Shown: positions 1 through 8,440, numbered from the stretch's first letter. The stretch: DNA of 33,747 nucleotides from Bacteriovoracaceae bacterium (GCA_947461175.1 CANHIY010000016.1:1-33747), one strand, 5' to 3'. Made by a program: numbers and translations. The notes: generated by a model from the sequence alone, not told the origin.

Positions 1-1213
1 CCTGATGATTCAAACCTCTGGCATTGAGTTCTTTTTCAAGAGAGACCTTAAGTTCATCTTTGTTGGTGGCCTTAAAAAAGGATGTTTGAACAGCTTCGTA
101 AAGTTCTTCACGTTTTGCATTTGGATTTATTTGAATTAATTTGTGGAGAACGTAGCTTGAATAAATTTTTTCATTTGATTCTACTTTGGCCTCGATGCGT
201 TTTCTTTCAATCACAAGATTTTCTACAACGTTTTTCATTCGCCGAGCCGAATAAGACAGAAGTCCAAAATGATCTGGTAGCATCATTCGTTCTACACTCG
301 AGTGGGAGATATCTCTTTCATGCCACAAGGCACAGTTTTCAAGAGCAGGAATAATATGAGATCGAAGCAATCTGGACATCCCAGTGATATTCTCCGATGA
401 GATAGGGTTCTTTTTATGAGGCATGGTGGAGGAGCCTTTCTGTCCTTTAGAAAATCCCTCATGAACCTCGGCAATATCAGAGTGCTGAAGAAGACGGAAC
501 TCAATCGCCATCCTCTCAAACAATGATCCAATGAGAGATCCGATTGAAATAATTGTTGCGTAATGATCTCTCGGCACAACTTGAGAAGAGACGGTCTCAA
601 CTTTAAGACCCAGGCGTTTGAGGGTTTTTTCTTCTTGCTCCGGAGTAATAACTGTATAGTTTCCAACGGCACCGGAAAACTGGCCGGTTAATTTATCCGA
701 AGCTTGTCTCCAATCAGTGAGTCTTCTCTCTAATTCTGCTTCAAAGGAAAGAAATTTTTGTCCAAACACCATGGCCTCGGCACTTATTCCATGGCTTCTG
801 CCGATACAAAGAAGATCACTGGTCTCAAGAGTTTTTATTCTTAAAGCTGATTTAAGTTCCAAAAGATCTTTCTCAATAACAGACATGCTGTCTTTTATAA
901 GAAGAGCATGGGCCGTATCAATAACGTCTGAGGACGTAATACCAAAATGAAAAAAACGCCCGAAGTCAGCCGGGAACTGCTCCGTGATACTGGTGCAAAA
1001 AGCGATAATGTCATGATTGGTGATTTTCTCAATTTCAAGGATCCTCTGGACATCAATTTGGGCTTTTTTAATGATCTCAACAGTTCCTTTTTCTGCAATC
1101 CCTTCCTCTTCAAGAGTTTCTAAATGGGCAAGTTCAACTTTGAGGTAATATTTGAACTTTTCTTCTTCTGTCCATATTGAGCTGATCTCTTTTACGTCAT
1201 AACGATTAATCAT
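1..1213 (-). CDS. purB: Adenylosuccinate lyase, C-terminus beyond left edge
   Basis: Cleaves SAICAR to AICAR and adenylosuccinate to AMP plus fumarate in purine synthesis; cytosolic homotetramer. The reading frame is open from the ATG at 1213 to the window edge, giving about 404 residues; family members have roughly 430, so only a short tail is missing. The start reads MINRYDVKEISSIWTEEEK, typical for PurB. The fumarate-lyase signature SSTMPHKKNP lies near residues 258-268. The catalytic-site segment TSSDVIDTAH (about 89-98) and the RSHG segment are also present. The next gene on the same strand ends only 9 bases upstream of the ATG, so purB may be read with the lemA-TPM operon. I see nothing abnormal in the visible part. 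Confidence 0.96.
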   Translation of the reverse strand, partial: MINRYDVKEISSIWTEEEKFKYYLKVELAHLETLEEEGIAEKGTVEIIKKAQIDVQRILEIEKITNHDIIAFCTSITEQFPADFGRFFHFGITSSDVIDTAHALLIKDSMSVIEKDLLELKSALRIKTLETSDLLCIGRSHGISAEAMVFGQKFLSFEAELERRLTDWRQASDKLTGQFSGAVGNYTVITPEQEEKTLKRLGLKVETVSSQVVPRDHYATIISIGSLIGSLFERMAIEFRLLQHSDIAEVHEGFSKGQKGSSTMPHKKNPISSENITGMSRLLRSHIIPALENCALWHERDISHSSVERMMLPDHFGLLSYSARRMKNVVENLVIERKRIEAKVESNEKIYSSYVLHKLIQINPNAKREELYEAVQTSFFKATNKDELKVSLEKELNARGLNHQ

Positions 1214-1222
1214 AAATTTCTC

Positions 1223-1849
1223 TTAAGTAAAAATAATTTGATCTTTTAATTCAGAAGGATTGATGTCACTCACCTTGCCACAGAAATCCTTAAGGATTTT
1301 TTGTTCCAGGCCCTCAATACTTTGAATAAAACCTAGACCCATATTCCCTACCCTGAAGTTTTTCTGCATGATCACGACCAATTCGTCTAACTCAGAGTTT
1401 GATATCCTGGATTTTAATTTTTCATCAACAAGAACGATGATTTTTCTCTCAAGTACTGAAACCATAATCATGGCAGTAACTTTGTGAGAAACCTTAGAGG
1501 TTCCCATGGAATGAAAGTATTCAATGGCCTTTTCCATGCACTCTCTTTGAACTTCAAGATCACTTAAAGCTAATCTTTTCGCCCAAGAAAAATGGCCAAT
1601 CCATACCATGAAGATGATGAGTAACAAGGTTGATAAAGGCCATAGATAGGCATGGTGGAATTCAAAAAAAAGGGAAAATATGAAGGTCATAATAAAACTT
1701 GAAAGAACTCCAAACCTCCAGGTTGCTCCGGGATATTCATCAGAACTCTTTGCAAGTATCAGGAGAAGCTCGCAACCTGTGTTCAGCTCAAATTGCTTAA
1801 GTTTTTCTTCTACTAACTTGATTTCATCTTGAGTGAGTATTTCTTTCAT
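1223..1849 (-). CDS. TPM-domain membrane protein (short, tail-less form)
   Basis: Last gene of a three-gene lemA-TPM-TPM unit. About 208 residues. A TPM (DUF477-type) fold appears split: an N-terminal stretch like TPM (TGCELLLILAKSSDEYPGA), then two hydrophobic helices (about residues 46-65 and 69-86), then the second half with the family-like VLERKIIVLVD segment. It has no signal peptide and no Gly-rich tail, unlike its upstream partner. I choose ATG 1849, which overlaps the previous stop as TGATG and sits a good distance from GGGGAG; an in-frame GTG at 1852 is the alternative but is too close to that site. TPM proteins pair with LemA in many bacteria; the biochemical role is not settled. 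Confidence 0.8.
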   Translation of the reverse strand: MKEILTQDEIKLVEEKLKQFELNTGCELLLILAKSSDEYPGATWRFGVLSSFIMTFIFSLFFEFHHAYLWPLSTLLLIIFMVWIGHFSWAKRLALSDLEVQRECMEKAIEYFHSMGTSKVSHKVTAMIMVSVLERKIIVLVDEKLKSRISNSELDELVVIMQKNFRVGNMGLGFIQSIEGLEQKILKDFCGKVSDINPSELKDQIIFT

Positions 1850-2712
1850 CACCAGCTCCCCGATGAGCCACCTCCGGAGAATCCACCTCCGCCGCCGCTC
1901 CAGCCACCACCTCCGCCGGAGAATCCTCCTCCGCCTCTTCCACCGTAATACCCTCCACCATGTCCGCTAGACAAACCATAGAGGAGATTATCTGTTCCGA
2001 TCATCCCAAAAATGAATCCGAAGATGGAAACAAAGATGAGAAAAAGGATTGAAATGCCCAGAAAAAAACCGATGCTTGAAAAAGCTAGGGCCGTAAAGAA
2101 ACCTCTGTAAACGGGTCTATTTTTAAAAATGAGGTTACCTATTATCAAAGTCACCATGACTCCGATGATGAGAGAATTTGGTATATTGCTTCTGGTGGCC
2201 TTCTTGGTTCTTCTAATATATCTACTTTTTTGACCCTTAAGTTGAATATTAAATTTGGCCCCTACATCTACGAGAAACACCTTTAATCCATCATAGAACT
2301 GGCCCTGTCTAAAATAACTTGGAAAGATGTCTTTGGTGTATTCTGAAGTGTAGTAATCAGTGATTTCACCTTCTATCCCATTTCCTACTTCTATTCTTAC
2401 GGCCCGCTCAGCTTTTGAAATAATAATAAGAAGACCATCGTCTTTTTCTTTTGATCCCAACTGCCATTTTTCTGCCAATCTAATAGAAAATTCTTCTATG
2501 GGGTATCCCTGCAAGTCTTGGACTGTGAGGATGACAATTTGTGGACCATTTTGAGCGCGGATCTCTGTGATAGTTTCACTGAGATTCTCAGACTCTTGTG
2601 CATTTAAAAAGTTTCCAAGATCCATCACTGGCGAACTCAGATCCGGAAGTGTTAGATCTTTCGCCAGTAGATTAAAGCTTAGAAAAAAGATGATCGAAAT
2701 TAAGTAGCGCAC
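1849..2712 (-). CDS. TPM-domain (YgcG-family) secreted/membrane protein with Gly-rich tail
   Basis: 287 residues. Order of parts: signal peptide (1-17, ending NLLA-K); TPM domain about 20-150, opening with the family-typical LPDLSSPVMDLGNFL; two hydrophobic spans about 177-195 and 203-240; then a low-complexity tail (about 250-287) of GGGGFSGGGGGWSGGGGG type ending SSGSW, as is usual in YgcG-like proteins. The TPM domain should face the periplasm. The start is GTG at 2712, overlapping the lemA stop by one base (TAGTG), so translation is coupled. YgcG/TPM proteins are often encoded next to LemA; a role in membrane-protein maintenance has been suggested for TPM relatives in chloroplasts, but the function here is unknown. 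Confidence 0.88.
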   Translation of the reverse strand: MRYLISIIFFLSFNLLAKDLTLPDLSSPVMDLGNFLNAQESENLSETITEIRAQNGPQIVILTVQDLQGYPIEEFSIRLAEKWQLGSKEKDDGLLIIISKAERAVRIEVGNGIEGEITDYYTSEYTKDIFPSYFRQGQFYDGLKVFLVDVGAKFNIQLKGQKSRYIRRTKKATRSNIPNSLIIGVMVTLIIGNLIFKNRPVYRGFFTALAFSSIGFFLGISILFLIFVSIFGFIFGMIGTDNLLYGLSSGHGGGYYGGRGGGGFSGGGGGWSGGGGGFSGGGSSGSW

Positions 2713-3284
2713 TAAAATTTTACTTCCGGTGTCTTACTTTCAGACTCAGAGATTGTGAACTGGGGTTTTTTATCCAGATGATGTATAAGTGAGTTCGTTA
2801 GACTTGTGGGAAAAACAGTCACAAGATTATTAAATTCTTGAACAGCTTCGATATAACGCCTACGAGCAATTGCAATTCTATTTTCAGTGCCTTCTAGTTG
2901 GGTTTGGAGACCTTGAAAATTTTGATTTGCCTTAAGATCTGGGTATCTTTCAGAAACAACCATGAGTTTACCCAAGGCTTGAGAGACTCCCGTTTGTGCT
3001 TCCTGGAATTCTTTTAATTTTTCTGGAGTAAGTTTAGTGGGATCTATGGTGACAGCAGTTGCCTTTGCTCGTGCTTCCATCACTCCCTCGAGAGTGTCTT
3101 TTTCATGGGAAGCATATCCTTTAACCGTATTCACAAGATTTGGGATCAGGTCAGTTCTTCTTTTGTACTGATTTTCAACTTCGGCCCAAGCTGCATCAAC
3201 ACTATTGTTTGCTCGTGGAATGGACTGAAGACCACAAGACGCTAAAAAAAATGATCCGATGAGAAGAGTGATTAGTGACTTCAT
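2712..3284 (-). CDS. lemA: LemA family lipoprotein
   Basis: 190 residues. The N-terminus MKSLITLLIGSFFLASCG is a lipoprotein signal with lipobox LASC, so Cys17 should be lipidated. The body shows LemA features: AWAEVENQYKRRTDLIPNLV just after the membrane anchor, then a helical bundle with ASHEKDTLEGVMEARAKA and ERYPDLKANQNFQGLQTQLE. LemA proteins are membrane-anchored helical proteins with N-terminus outside; exact function is not established. It is first of a tightly coupled lemA-TPM-TPM set. A good CAGGAG ribosome site precedes the ATG. The rpsT terminator lies only about 27 bases upstream of the start, so a promoter must be very close, or expression depends on read-through. Confidence 0.93.
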   Translation of the reverse strand: MKSLITLLIGSFFLASCGLQSIPRANNSVDAAWAEVENQYKRRTDLIPNLVNTVKGYASHEKDTLEGVMEARAKATAVTIDPTKLTPEKLKEFQEAQTGVSQALGKLMVVSERYPDLKANQNFQGLQTQLEGTENRIAIARRRYIEAVQEFNNLVTVFPTSLTNSLIHHLDKKPQFTISESESKTPEVKF

Positions 3285-3310
3285 ATAGCTCCTGATTGAA
3301 ACGACTTAAA

Positions 3311-3345
3311 ATAAAAAGCCCAAAGTATGTTCATACTTTGGGCTT
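3311..3345 (-). terminator. Intrinsic terminator of rpsT
   Basis: A perfect 13-bp stem (3316-3328 with 3333-3345) closes a four-base loop. On the minus strand it is followed by TTTTTATTTT. It lies just past the rpsT stop and before lemA, so it separates the two transcription units. Confidence 0.9.
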
Positions 3346-3376
3346 AATTTTGTTTTAATCAAGTGCTTATGGCAAA

Positions 3377-3643
3377 TTATTTATTTATCCCGGCTACGAG
3401 CTTAGTAAGACGAGAAGTCTTACGGGCCGCAGTTTGTTTTTTCATAGCAGGTGATTTGGCCAGTTTAGCAAGAAGAGACTGAGCTTTAATAAGAAGGCCC
3501 TTTGCAGTCGTTGCATCACCCTTGGCCACAGCTTCACGAAGTGCTTTTACAGCAGTTCTTGATGCAGCAGTTTTAGTTTTGTTTGTCATACGACGTTTTT
3601 TTTCTTGTTTTGCTCTTTTTTCAGATGATTTGTGATTCGCCAC
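3377..3643 (-). CDS. rpsT: 30S ribosomal protein S20
   Basis: 88 residues, the usual S20 length, very rich in Lys, Arg and Ala. It begins MANHKSSEKRAKQEKKRR, which matches the S20 N-terminus that binds 16S rRNA, and continues with TKTAASRTAVKALREAV. S20 is a primary 16S rRNA-binding protein needed early in 30S assembly. The start codon is GTG at 3643, with AGGAG seven bases upstream. It is a single-gene unit with its own promoter and terminator, divergent from the hbd operon. Confidence 0.97.
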   Translation of the reverse strand: MANHKSSEKRAKQEKKRRMTNKTKTAASRTAVKALREAVAKGDATTAKGLLIKAQSLLAKLAKSPAMKKQTAARKTSRLTKLVAGINK

Positions 3644-3687
3644 AGTGGTTCTCCTAAGTGTACATTCTTTTTCAAAAATACTGCGAT

Positions 3688-3716
3688 GTTATAAACCAAA
3701 TACCACCTTCATGCAA
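3688..3716 (-). promoter_or_regulatory. Sigma-70-type promoter for rpsT
   Basis: On the minus strand TTGCAT (3716-3711) and TATAAC (3693-3688) are separated by exactly 17 bases, about 45 bases before the GTG start of rpsT. The hexamers and spacing fit the housekeeping consensus; the start site itself is inferred. Confidence 0.65.
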
Positions 3717-3736
3717 TAGTGAATCCATAAAGGTCT

Positions 3737-3765
3737 TTGGCAAAATCCTCTTCCTTTGGTAATTT
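3737..3765 (+). promoter_or_regulatory. Candidate promoter for the hbd operon
   Basis: TTGGCA (3737-3742), a 17-base spacer and TAATTT (3760-3765) lie about 40 bases before the hbd ATG. It is back-to-back with the rpsT promoter. Confidence 0.5.
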
Positions 3766-3805
3766 TTCATGACTTTATCTCATTTAACACAAGGAATAGT
3801 CCTCC

Positions 3806-4663
3806 ATGAAAAACATTCAAGTTATTGGAATTGTTGGATCTGGTCAAATGGGTCGGGGAATTGCTCAAGTGGCGGCCCAGACAGGATTTGATGTCATTCT
3901 TTATGATGCTTTTAAAAATTCTCTCGATTTTGGTCATAACTTTATAAAAACGCAGTTGGCCAAGGGAGTTGAAAAGGCAAAGTGGACAGAAAAGAATGCT
4001 GAGGACGCTTTTAGAAAAATCAAGCCCACTTTGGATTTGAGTGATTTTAAAAATTGTGACCTTATCATTGAGGCGGCGACGGAGAAAAAAGAATTAAAAT
4101 TTGAAATTTTTAAGAAGCTCGATGAGTTGGCAAAGCCTGATGCTATCCTGGCCTCTAACACTTCATCTATTTCTATCACTGAAATTGGAGCTGTGACTAA
4201 AAGACCAGACAAAGTGGTGGGCATGCACTTTATGAACCCAGTACCAGTTATGAAACTAGTAGAGGGAATAAGAGGGCTTGAAACTTCGGATGAAACTTTC
4301 CTTACAGTTTCAGAGATTGCAGAAAAAATGGGTAAGACTTTTGTCAGGGCAAAAGATTTTCCTGGTTTTGCTGTGAATAGAATACTCATGCCCATGATTA
4401 ATGAAGCTGTTTATGCTCTGTATGAGGGCGTTGCAGATGTGAAGGACATCGATACGGCCATGAAGCTTGGTACCAACCAACCTATGGGACCACTGGAGCT
4501 TGCGGATTTTATTGGTCTGGATACGTGTCTAGCCATTATGAATGTCCTCTTTGAGGGATTAAGTGACACCAAATACCGCCCATGTCCTCTTCTTAAACAG
4601 TATGTAGCCGCAGGTCGATTCGGTCGCAAAAATGGAAAAGGATTTTACTCTTATGATAAATAA
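3806..4663 (+). CDS. hbd: 3-hydroxybutyryl-CoA / 3-hydroxyacyl-CoA dehydrogenase
   Basis: 285 residues, the normal size of stand-alone 3-hydroxyacyl-CoA dehydrogenases. It oxidises 3-hydroxyacyl-CoA to 3-ketoacyl-CoA with NAD(P), or runs in reverse. The N-terminal Rossmann loop is GSGQMG (11-16). The catalytic residues fall at the spacing known from the human enzyme: Ser120 (SNTSS), His141 (GMHFMNP), Glu153 and Asn191 (FAVNR). The C-terminal domain ends with the family-typical [13 protein letters not shown]. It is first in an operon with enoyl-CoA hydratase and acyl-CoA dehydrogenase, and the three catalyse consecutive steps of short-chain beta-oxidation. The ribosome site AAGGA is ten bases before the ATG. 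Confidence 0.95.
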   Translation: MKNIQVIGIVGSGQMGRGIAQVAAQTGFDVILYDAFKNSLDFGHNFIKTQLAKGVEKAKWTEKNAEDAFRKIKPTLDLSDFKNCDLIIEAATEKKELKFEIFKKLDELAKPDAILASNTSSISITEIGAVTKRPDKVVGMHFMNPVPVMKLVEGIRGLETSDETFLTVSEIAEKMGKTFVRAKDFPGFAVNRILMPMINEAVYALYEGVADVKDIDTAMKLGTNQPMGPLELADFIGLDTCLAIMNVLFEGLSDTKYRPCPLLKQYVAAGRFGRKNGKGFYSYDK

Positions 4664-5435
4664 ATTTGAAACTCTCAATTATGAGGAGTCAGGTGGCCTT
4701 GGAATTCTTTCGATCAACCGTCCTCAGAAGTTAAATGCTTTAAACATCCAAGTACTAAGAGAGTTAAAAGAAGTTTTGACTGAGCTTCACCTAAATCCTA
4801 TCAAGGGACTCATTTTTACGGGCGAGGGTGAGAAGGCTTTTATAGCTGGCGCAGATATTGCTGAAATGAGGCCAATGAGTCATGGAGAAGCAAATGCTTT
4901 TTCTGAGCTCGGTCAAAAAGTTACAGTTCTTTTTGAATCCCTTCCTTTCCCTACCATTGCTGCCGTTAATGGTTTTGCACTTGGAGGAGGATTTGAAATG
5001 GCCTTAAGCTCTGATTTCATCTTCGCATCAGCACAAGCTGTTTTTGGGCTTCCAGAAGTTAAACTAGGTCTTATTCCTGGCTTTGGCGGGACAGTACGGC
5101 TTATGAGGATTGTGGGAGAGAGAAGGGCGAGAGAGATTATCTTTTCGGGAAGAAATCTAAACAGTGAGGAAGCACAGAAACTTGGAATTGTTTTGGAATT
5201 GTTTCCATCCAAAAAAGAGTTAATGGAAGGATGTCATAAGTGGTTTGGACAAACCTTTCAGAATTCATCTCATGCTATATCGAGAGCTAAGTACTCCATG
5301 AAAACTTGCTCGAAGGAATTGATTGAGGACGCCCTAATGATTGAAAGAGAGGAGTTTGGAAATATTTTTCAGACCCCTCAAATGGAAGAGGGAACGAAAG
5401 CATTTGTTGAAAAAAGAAAAGCAAATTTTAATTAA
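4653..5435 (+). CDS. Enoyl-CoA hydratase (crotonase family)
   Basis: 260 residues from the ATG at 4653; an in-frame ATG at 4632 would add seven residues read from inside hbd. I prefer 4653 because AAGGA sits about ten bases before it and the length then matches the family. It hydrates 2-enoyl-CoA to 3-hydroxyacyl-CoA. Visible motifs: [12 protein letters not shown], the oxyanion-hole segment [10 protein letters not shown], and both catalytic glutamates, in GGGFEMAL and in [15 protein letters not shown]. The start overlaps the end of hbd by 11 bases, so translation is coupled, and the acyl-CoA dehydrogenase follows after 12 bases. Substrate chain length cannot be read from the sequence. Confidence 0.93.
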   Translation: MINKFETLNYEESGGLGILSINRPQKLNALNIQVLRELKEVLTELHLNPIKGLIFTGEGEKAFIAGADIAEMRPMSHGEANAFSELGQKVTVLFESLPFPTIAAVNGFALGGGFEMALSSDFIFASAQAVFGLPEVKLGLIPGFGGTVRLMRIVGERRAREIIFSGRNLNSEEAQKLGIVLELFPSKKELMEGCHKWFGQTFQNSSHAISRAKYSMKTCSKELIEDALMIEREEFGNIFQTPQMEEGTKAFVEKRKANFN

Positions 5436-5447
5436 AGGATTTTTAAA

Positions 5448-6590
5448 ATGATACTTCATGAGCAATACAATGAAATACGAAACATGGTTAAGAAATTTTC
5501 AGACTCAGAAGTGGCCCCTCTGGCTTCAAAGATTGATCATGAAGGCCATATCCCAAAGGAGCTTATTTCTAAACTTGGTGAAAATGGGTTCCTAGGCTCT
5601 TATGTTCCGGAGGAGTATGGGGGAGCTGGAATGGACTACATGTCCTATTCCCTCATTGTAGAAGAAATCTCACGTCAGTGTGCCTCTACCGGTGTGTTTG
5701 TCTCTGCCCATACTTCCCTTGGCATCTGGCCTATCTTAAATTTTGGAACTGAAGAACAAAAAAAGAAGTATCTTCCCAAAATGGCCTCAGGAGAGTGGAT
5801 CGGTTGTTTTTGTCTATCTGAACCAAATGCTGGCTCAGATGCGGGATCTCTCACAACTTTTGCTGAGGACAAGGGAGATCATTGGGAAATTAATGGGGTA
5901 AAAAACTGGATTACTAATGGTAAGGAAGCCAACATATGTATCGTTTTTGCAAAAACCAAAAAGACTCCTGACTACAAGGGAATCTCTGCTTTTATCGTAG
6001 AAACCACAACTCCGGGTTACTCCATCATTAAAGAGGAAGATAAACTCGGAATCAGAGGTTCATCAACCTGTCAGTTGGCCTTTGATAAGGTAAAAGTTCC
6101 CAAAAGTGCTTTACTTGGAGAACCAGAAAAGGGATTTAGAGTGGCCATGGCCACTTTGGATGGTGGACGGATTGGTATTGCCTCCCAGGCCCTTGGTATT
6201 GCCCAGGGAGCTTTTGATTATGCTATTCGTTATACGAAACAGCGAGTTCAATTTGGAGCACCTCTTTCTGACCTTCAAGGAATCCAATTTATGCTGGCCG
6301 ATATGAGCACAAAGATTGGCGCGTCACGTCTTTTGATTTATCATGCATCTGCCCTAAAAGATACAGGCCTTCCTTACTCCAAAGAATCTGCTCAGGCAAA
6401 ACTCATGGCCTCTGAGTCGGCCATGTGGATCACGACTAAAGCAATTCAGTTGTGTGGAGGAAATGGATATACTAAGGAATATCCTGTAGAGAGGTATTTC
6501 AGGGATGCCAAAATTACTGAAATTTATGAAGGCACATCTGAGGTTCAGCGGATGGTCATTGCGGCGAATGAATTAAAAGCAATTCAATAA
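5448..6590 (+). CDS. Short-chain acyl-CoA dehydrogenase (butyryl-CoA dehydrogenase type)
   Basis: 380 residues, standard length. FAD enzyme that introduces the 2,3 double bond in acyl-CoA and passes electrons to ETF. The first family signature is CLSEPNAGSDAGS; the second region reads GGNGYTKEYPVERYFRDAK. The catalytic glutamate is in the usual C-terminal place (EIYEGTSE), as in short- and medium-chain dehydrogenases, and the helix-G position has Gly-Arg rather than Glu-Arg. Third gene of the hbd operon; AAAGGA precedes the ATG. No etfAB genes are in this window, so the electron acceptor is encoded elsewhere. Confidence 0.94.
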   Translation: MILHEQYNEIRNMVKKFSDSEVAPLASKIDHEGHIPKELISKLGENGFLGSYVPEEYGGAGMDYMSYSLIVEEISRQCASTGVFVSAHTSLGIWPILNFGTEEQKKKYLPKMASGEWIGCFCLSEPNAGSDAGSLTTFAEDKGDHWEINGVKNWITNGKEANICIVFAKTKKTPDYKGISAFIVETTTPGYSIIKEEDKLGIRGSSTCQLAFDKVKVPKSALLGEPEKGFRVAMATLDGGRIGIASQALGIAQGAFDYAIRYTKQRVQFGAPLSDLQGIQFMLADMSTKIGASRLLIYHASALKDTGLPYSKESAQAKLMASESAMWITTKAIQLCGGNGYTKEYPVERYFRDAKITEIYEGTSEVQRMVIAANELKAIQ

Positions 6591-6648
6591 CTTTTAACTC
6601 GTCAAAACACAGTACTGTTTGTTAGATTGTCCATTAATTTTATTTTAT

Positions 6649-6667
6649 AGACGTAGTATCTACGTCT
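6649..6667. promoter_or_regulatory. 19-bp inverted repeat, possible operator
   Basis: AGACGTAG and CTACGTCT are perfect 8-base arms around TAT, 26 bases before the ATG of the histone-like gene and just downstream of AT-rich promoter-like sequence (TTGTTA at 6619, TATTTT at 6641, 16-base spacer). The position is where a repressor would bind. A weak hairpin ending the upstream operon is the alternative, but no T-run follows directly. Confidence 0.4.
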
Positions 6668-6692
6668 GATATTCATTTTTGAGGAGAAAATC

Positions 6693-7883
6693 ATGGCGAA
6701 AAAAAAGCCTGCTGCTAAAATGCCAGTTAAAAAACCTGTGGTCAAAACTGCGGGAAAAAAACCGGTAGCGAAAGCTCCTCCAAAAAAAGCAGCCCAAATG
6801 TCAAAAAAAACTCCAGTGAAGAAACCTGCTCCTCCAGCAAAAAAAGTTGCCCCTAAAAAAGTGGAAAAAAAACCTGAGCCTAAATCCTTAAAGGCAACTG
6901 TTCTAAAAGCAGCTTCGAAGCTTCTTCCAAAGCCCAAGGCTTTGACCAAAGAACAGGAAAAGAAGAATAAAGAAAAGGAAAAGGCTCGTCTTGCCAAGGA
7001 AAAGGAGCTAGCCATCAAGGAGGCTCAAAAGCTAAAAGAAAAAGAGCTCAAAGAGAAGGCAAAGCTTAAGGAGCAGGAAAAGAAAAAGAAAGATCAAGAG
7101 AAGAAGGAGCAAGAAAAATTTAAGGCTAAAGCCCAAAAAGATACTCAAACTACTCCTAAAAAATCTAAAAAATATACGGATGAAGAAGAAGATCTTGATG
7201 ATGAGGACATAGAATTAGGTCCAGATGATGAACCTCTTTTCGGAGAAGAAGAGCGTAAATCTAAAAGAAATGAAGATGATGACTTCGATGAATTCGAAGA
7301 AGAATATAAAAAGTCGAAGGCCACGAAGAAAACTGGCAAAAAAGCCTATGAAGAGGATGTTGCGATCGAAGAATTCCCCGTAAAACAGGGTAAGAAATAC
7401 AACAATGTTGTTCTTGCTGATCTTCAGTCTACTATTGCTGATGAAATAGCGCAGCTCAGAGAGCACTTTAATTGGAAGGAAATTGCCGAGGCAATTGGTT
7501 CCATGGATTTCTTTATTGATCCAAAAAATGATGAATGTATTGAAAAAGGTTGTGATAATTTAAGGACGACTCAGAGTTATTGTCGCCTCCACTATTTACG
7601 TAATTGGAAAACGGTTCAAAAGAAGCGTGAAATTTTGAAAGAAGGTAAACTTCAGGAGTATATTGAGGAGCTCATATCAAAGTATCCTCCCAAATATATT
7701 GAGGCTCTTCTTTCTGACCTCTCTGATGATAAAGAGTTTTACCGTGTTCTTAATGAACTTAATATCACCTCAGAGTTTGATTTCGAGGAAGACGAATTTG
7801 AAAATGCGGTGGATGATGATGATTCAGATGATGACATTGGAATTGAAACAATTTCTTCAACTCTTCGCTACGAAGACGAATAA
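6693..7883 (+). CDS. Histone-H1-like Lys/Ala/Pro-rich protein with C-terminal Cys3His motif
   Basis: 396 residues, not assignable to one named family. Zone 1 (1-60) has KKPAAK/KKPVVK-type repeats like the basic tail of histone H1. Zone 2 (about 85-150) is a highly charged Lys/Glu helix or coiled coil. Zone 3 (161-205) is strongly acidic. Zone 4 (about 238-356) looks globular and holds C282-x4-C287-x9-C297-x2-H300 followed by YLRNW, resembling small zinc knuckles of DNA-binding and HNH-type proteins. The tail is again acidic. The likely role is nucleoid binding or compaction (inference). GAGGAG precedes the ATG. It is a single-gene unit with a possible operator upstream and a strong terminator downstream. 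Confidence 0.85.
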   Translation: MAKKKPAAKMPVKKPVVKTAGKKPVAKAPPKKAAQMSKKTPVKKPAPPAKKVAPKKVEKKPEPKSLKATVLKAASKLLPKPKALTKEQEKKNKEKEKARLAKEKELAIKEAQKLKEKELKEKAKLKEQEKKKKDQEKKEQEKFKAKAQKDTQTTPKKSKKYTDEEEDLDDEDIELGPDDEPLFGEEERKSKRNEDDDFDEFEEEYKKSKATKKTGKKAYEEDVAIEEFPVKQGKKYNNVVLADLQSTIADEIAQLREHFNWKEIAEAIGSMDFFIDPKNDECIEKGCDNLRTTQSYCRLHYLRNWKTVQKKREILKEGKLQEYIEELISKYPPKYIEALLSDLSDDKEFYRVLNELNITSEFDFEEDEFENAVDDDDSDDDIGIETISSTLRYEDE

Positions 7884-7912
7884 AAAAAGCCCCTCATAGA
7901 GGGGCTTTTTTT
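7884..7912. terminator. Bidirectional intrinsic terminator
   Basis: GCCCCTC (7889-7895) and GAGGGGC (7899-7905) form a stem with loop ATA, flanked by an A-run on the left and a T-run on the right. It can therefore end both the histone-like gene (+) and the convergent unknown gene (-). Confidence 0.93.
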
Positions 7913-7957
7913 ATTTATAAACTTCAATCCAGAAATTTTAAGAGTCATGGGTACATA

Positions 7958-8440
7958 TCAATGAATATCTTCTTCGGTCTCCACGTCATCATATTCAGGA
8001 CCAAGTAGTCGACTAGCCTCAAGAGTAAGATTAATGTTTTCGCGGCTAATTTTGTAATAACAATTCTGATTTTTGTGGGTCACTTCTTGCCAGTTGGGCT
8101 CAAATCCATTCCATTCTGAGTCAGAAAAGATTTCATCAAAAAATAGCCCTACAATGTCGATGAGGTTTTTTTGAGTTTCCTTAATTTTTTCCTCATTCAT
8201 CTCCTTATTACGGTCGGAGCTTAAAAATAGGGTCATAGGAGACTCGTATTCGTCTTTTTCAGAAAGATAGGAAACGATCAGGAGGAGTTCTTCTTCAAAA
8301 ATTTGGCCATAAACATCAAAATACCTACCACTTTGTTTTGTTTCAATTTTGTAGGTTTCATTTAGGATTCTATTAAAACCCTCAGTCCAATCAGTAGGGA
8401 AGGGTTTTGCCAACTTTGAGTTTTTTATTCGTCCTAACAT
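7958..8440 (-). CDS. Conserved-looking protein of unknown function (160 aa)
   Basis: 160 residues, acidic overall, with no signal peptide, no membrane span and no motif I recognise. Alternating hydrophobic strands (YFDVYGQIFEEELLLIVSYL) and a helical middle suggest a small alpha/beta cytosolic protein. The stop is followed by the shared terminator, and a good promoter (TTGTCT-17-TAATTA) lies upstream on the minus strand, so it is probably a real single-gene unit divergent from the thiolase. Function unknown. Confidence 0.7.
   Translation of the reverse strand: MLGRIKNSKLAKPFPTDWTEGFNRILNETYKIETKQSGRYFDVYGQIFEEELLLIVSYLSEKDEYESPMTLFLSSDRNKEMNEEKIKETQKNLIDIVGLFFDEIFSDSEWNGFEPNWQEVTHKNQNCYYKISRENINLTLEASRLLGPEYDDVETEEDIH

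Noticed and set aside
292-672. 126-codon minus-strand frame near the left end
   Set aside because: Out of frame with purB on the same strand, which reads through clearly with its signature motifs.
1855-1970. G/C-rich repetitive DNA that could be a tandem repeat element
   Set aside because: It is the Gly-rich tail coding region of the TPM protein, usual for that family.
3792-3803. AGGA-ATAG-TCCT hairpin over the hbd ribosome site
   Set aside because: Only four pairs; too weak to claim translational control.
3934-4395. 153-codon minus-strand frame inside hbd
   Set aside because: It lies wholly opposite a gene with a complete catalytic tetrad and resembles no family.
6602-7018. 139-codon open frame antisense to the Lys-rich gene, rich in Phe/Gly/Ala
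   Set aside because: It mirrors AAA/GCC-type codons of the histone-like gene, has no ribosome site and no natural protein composition.
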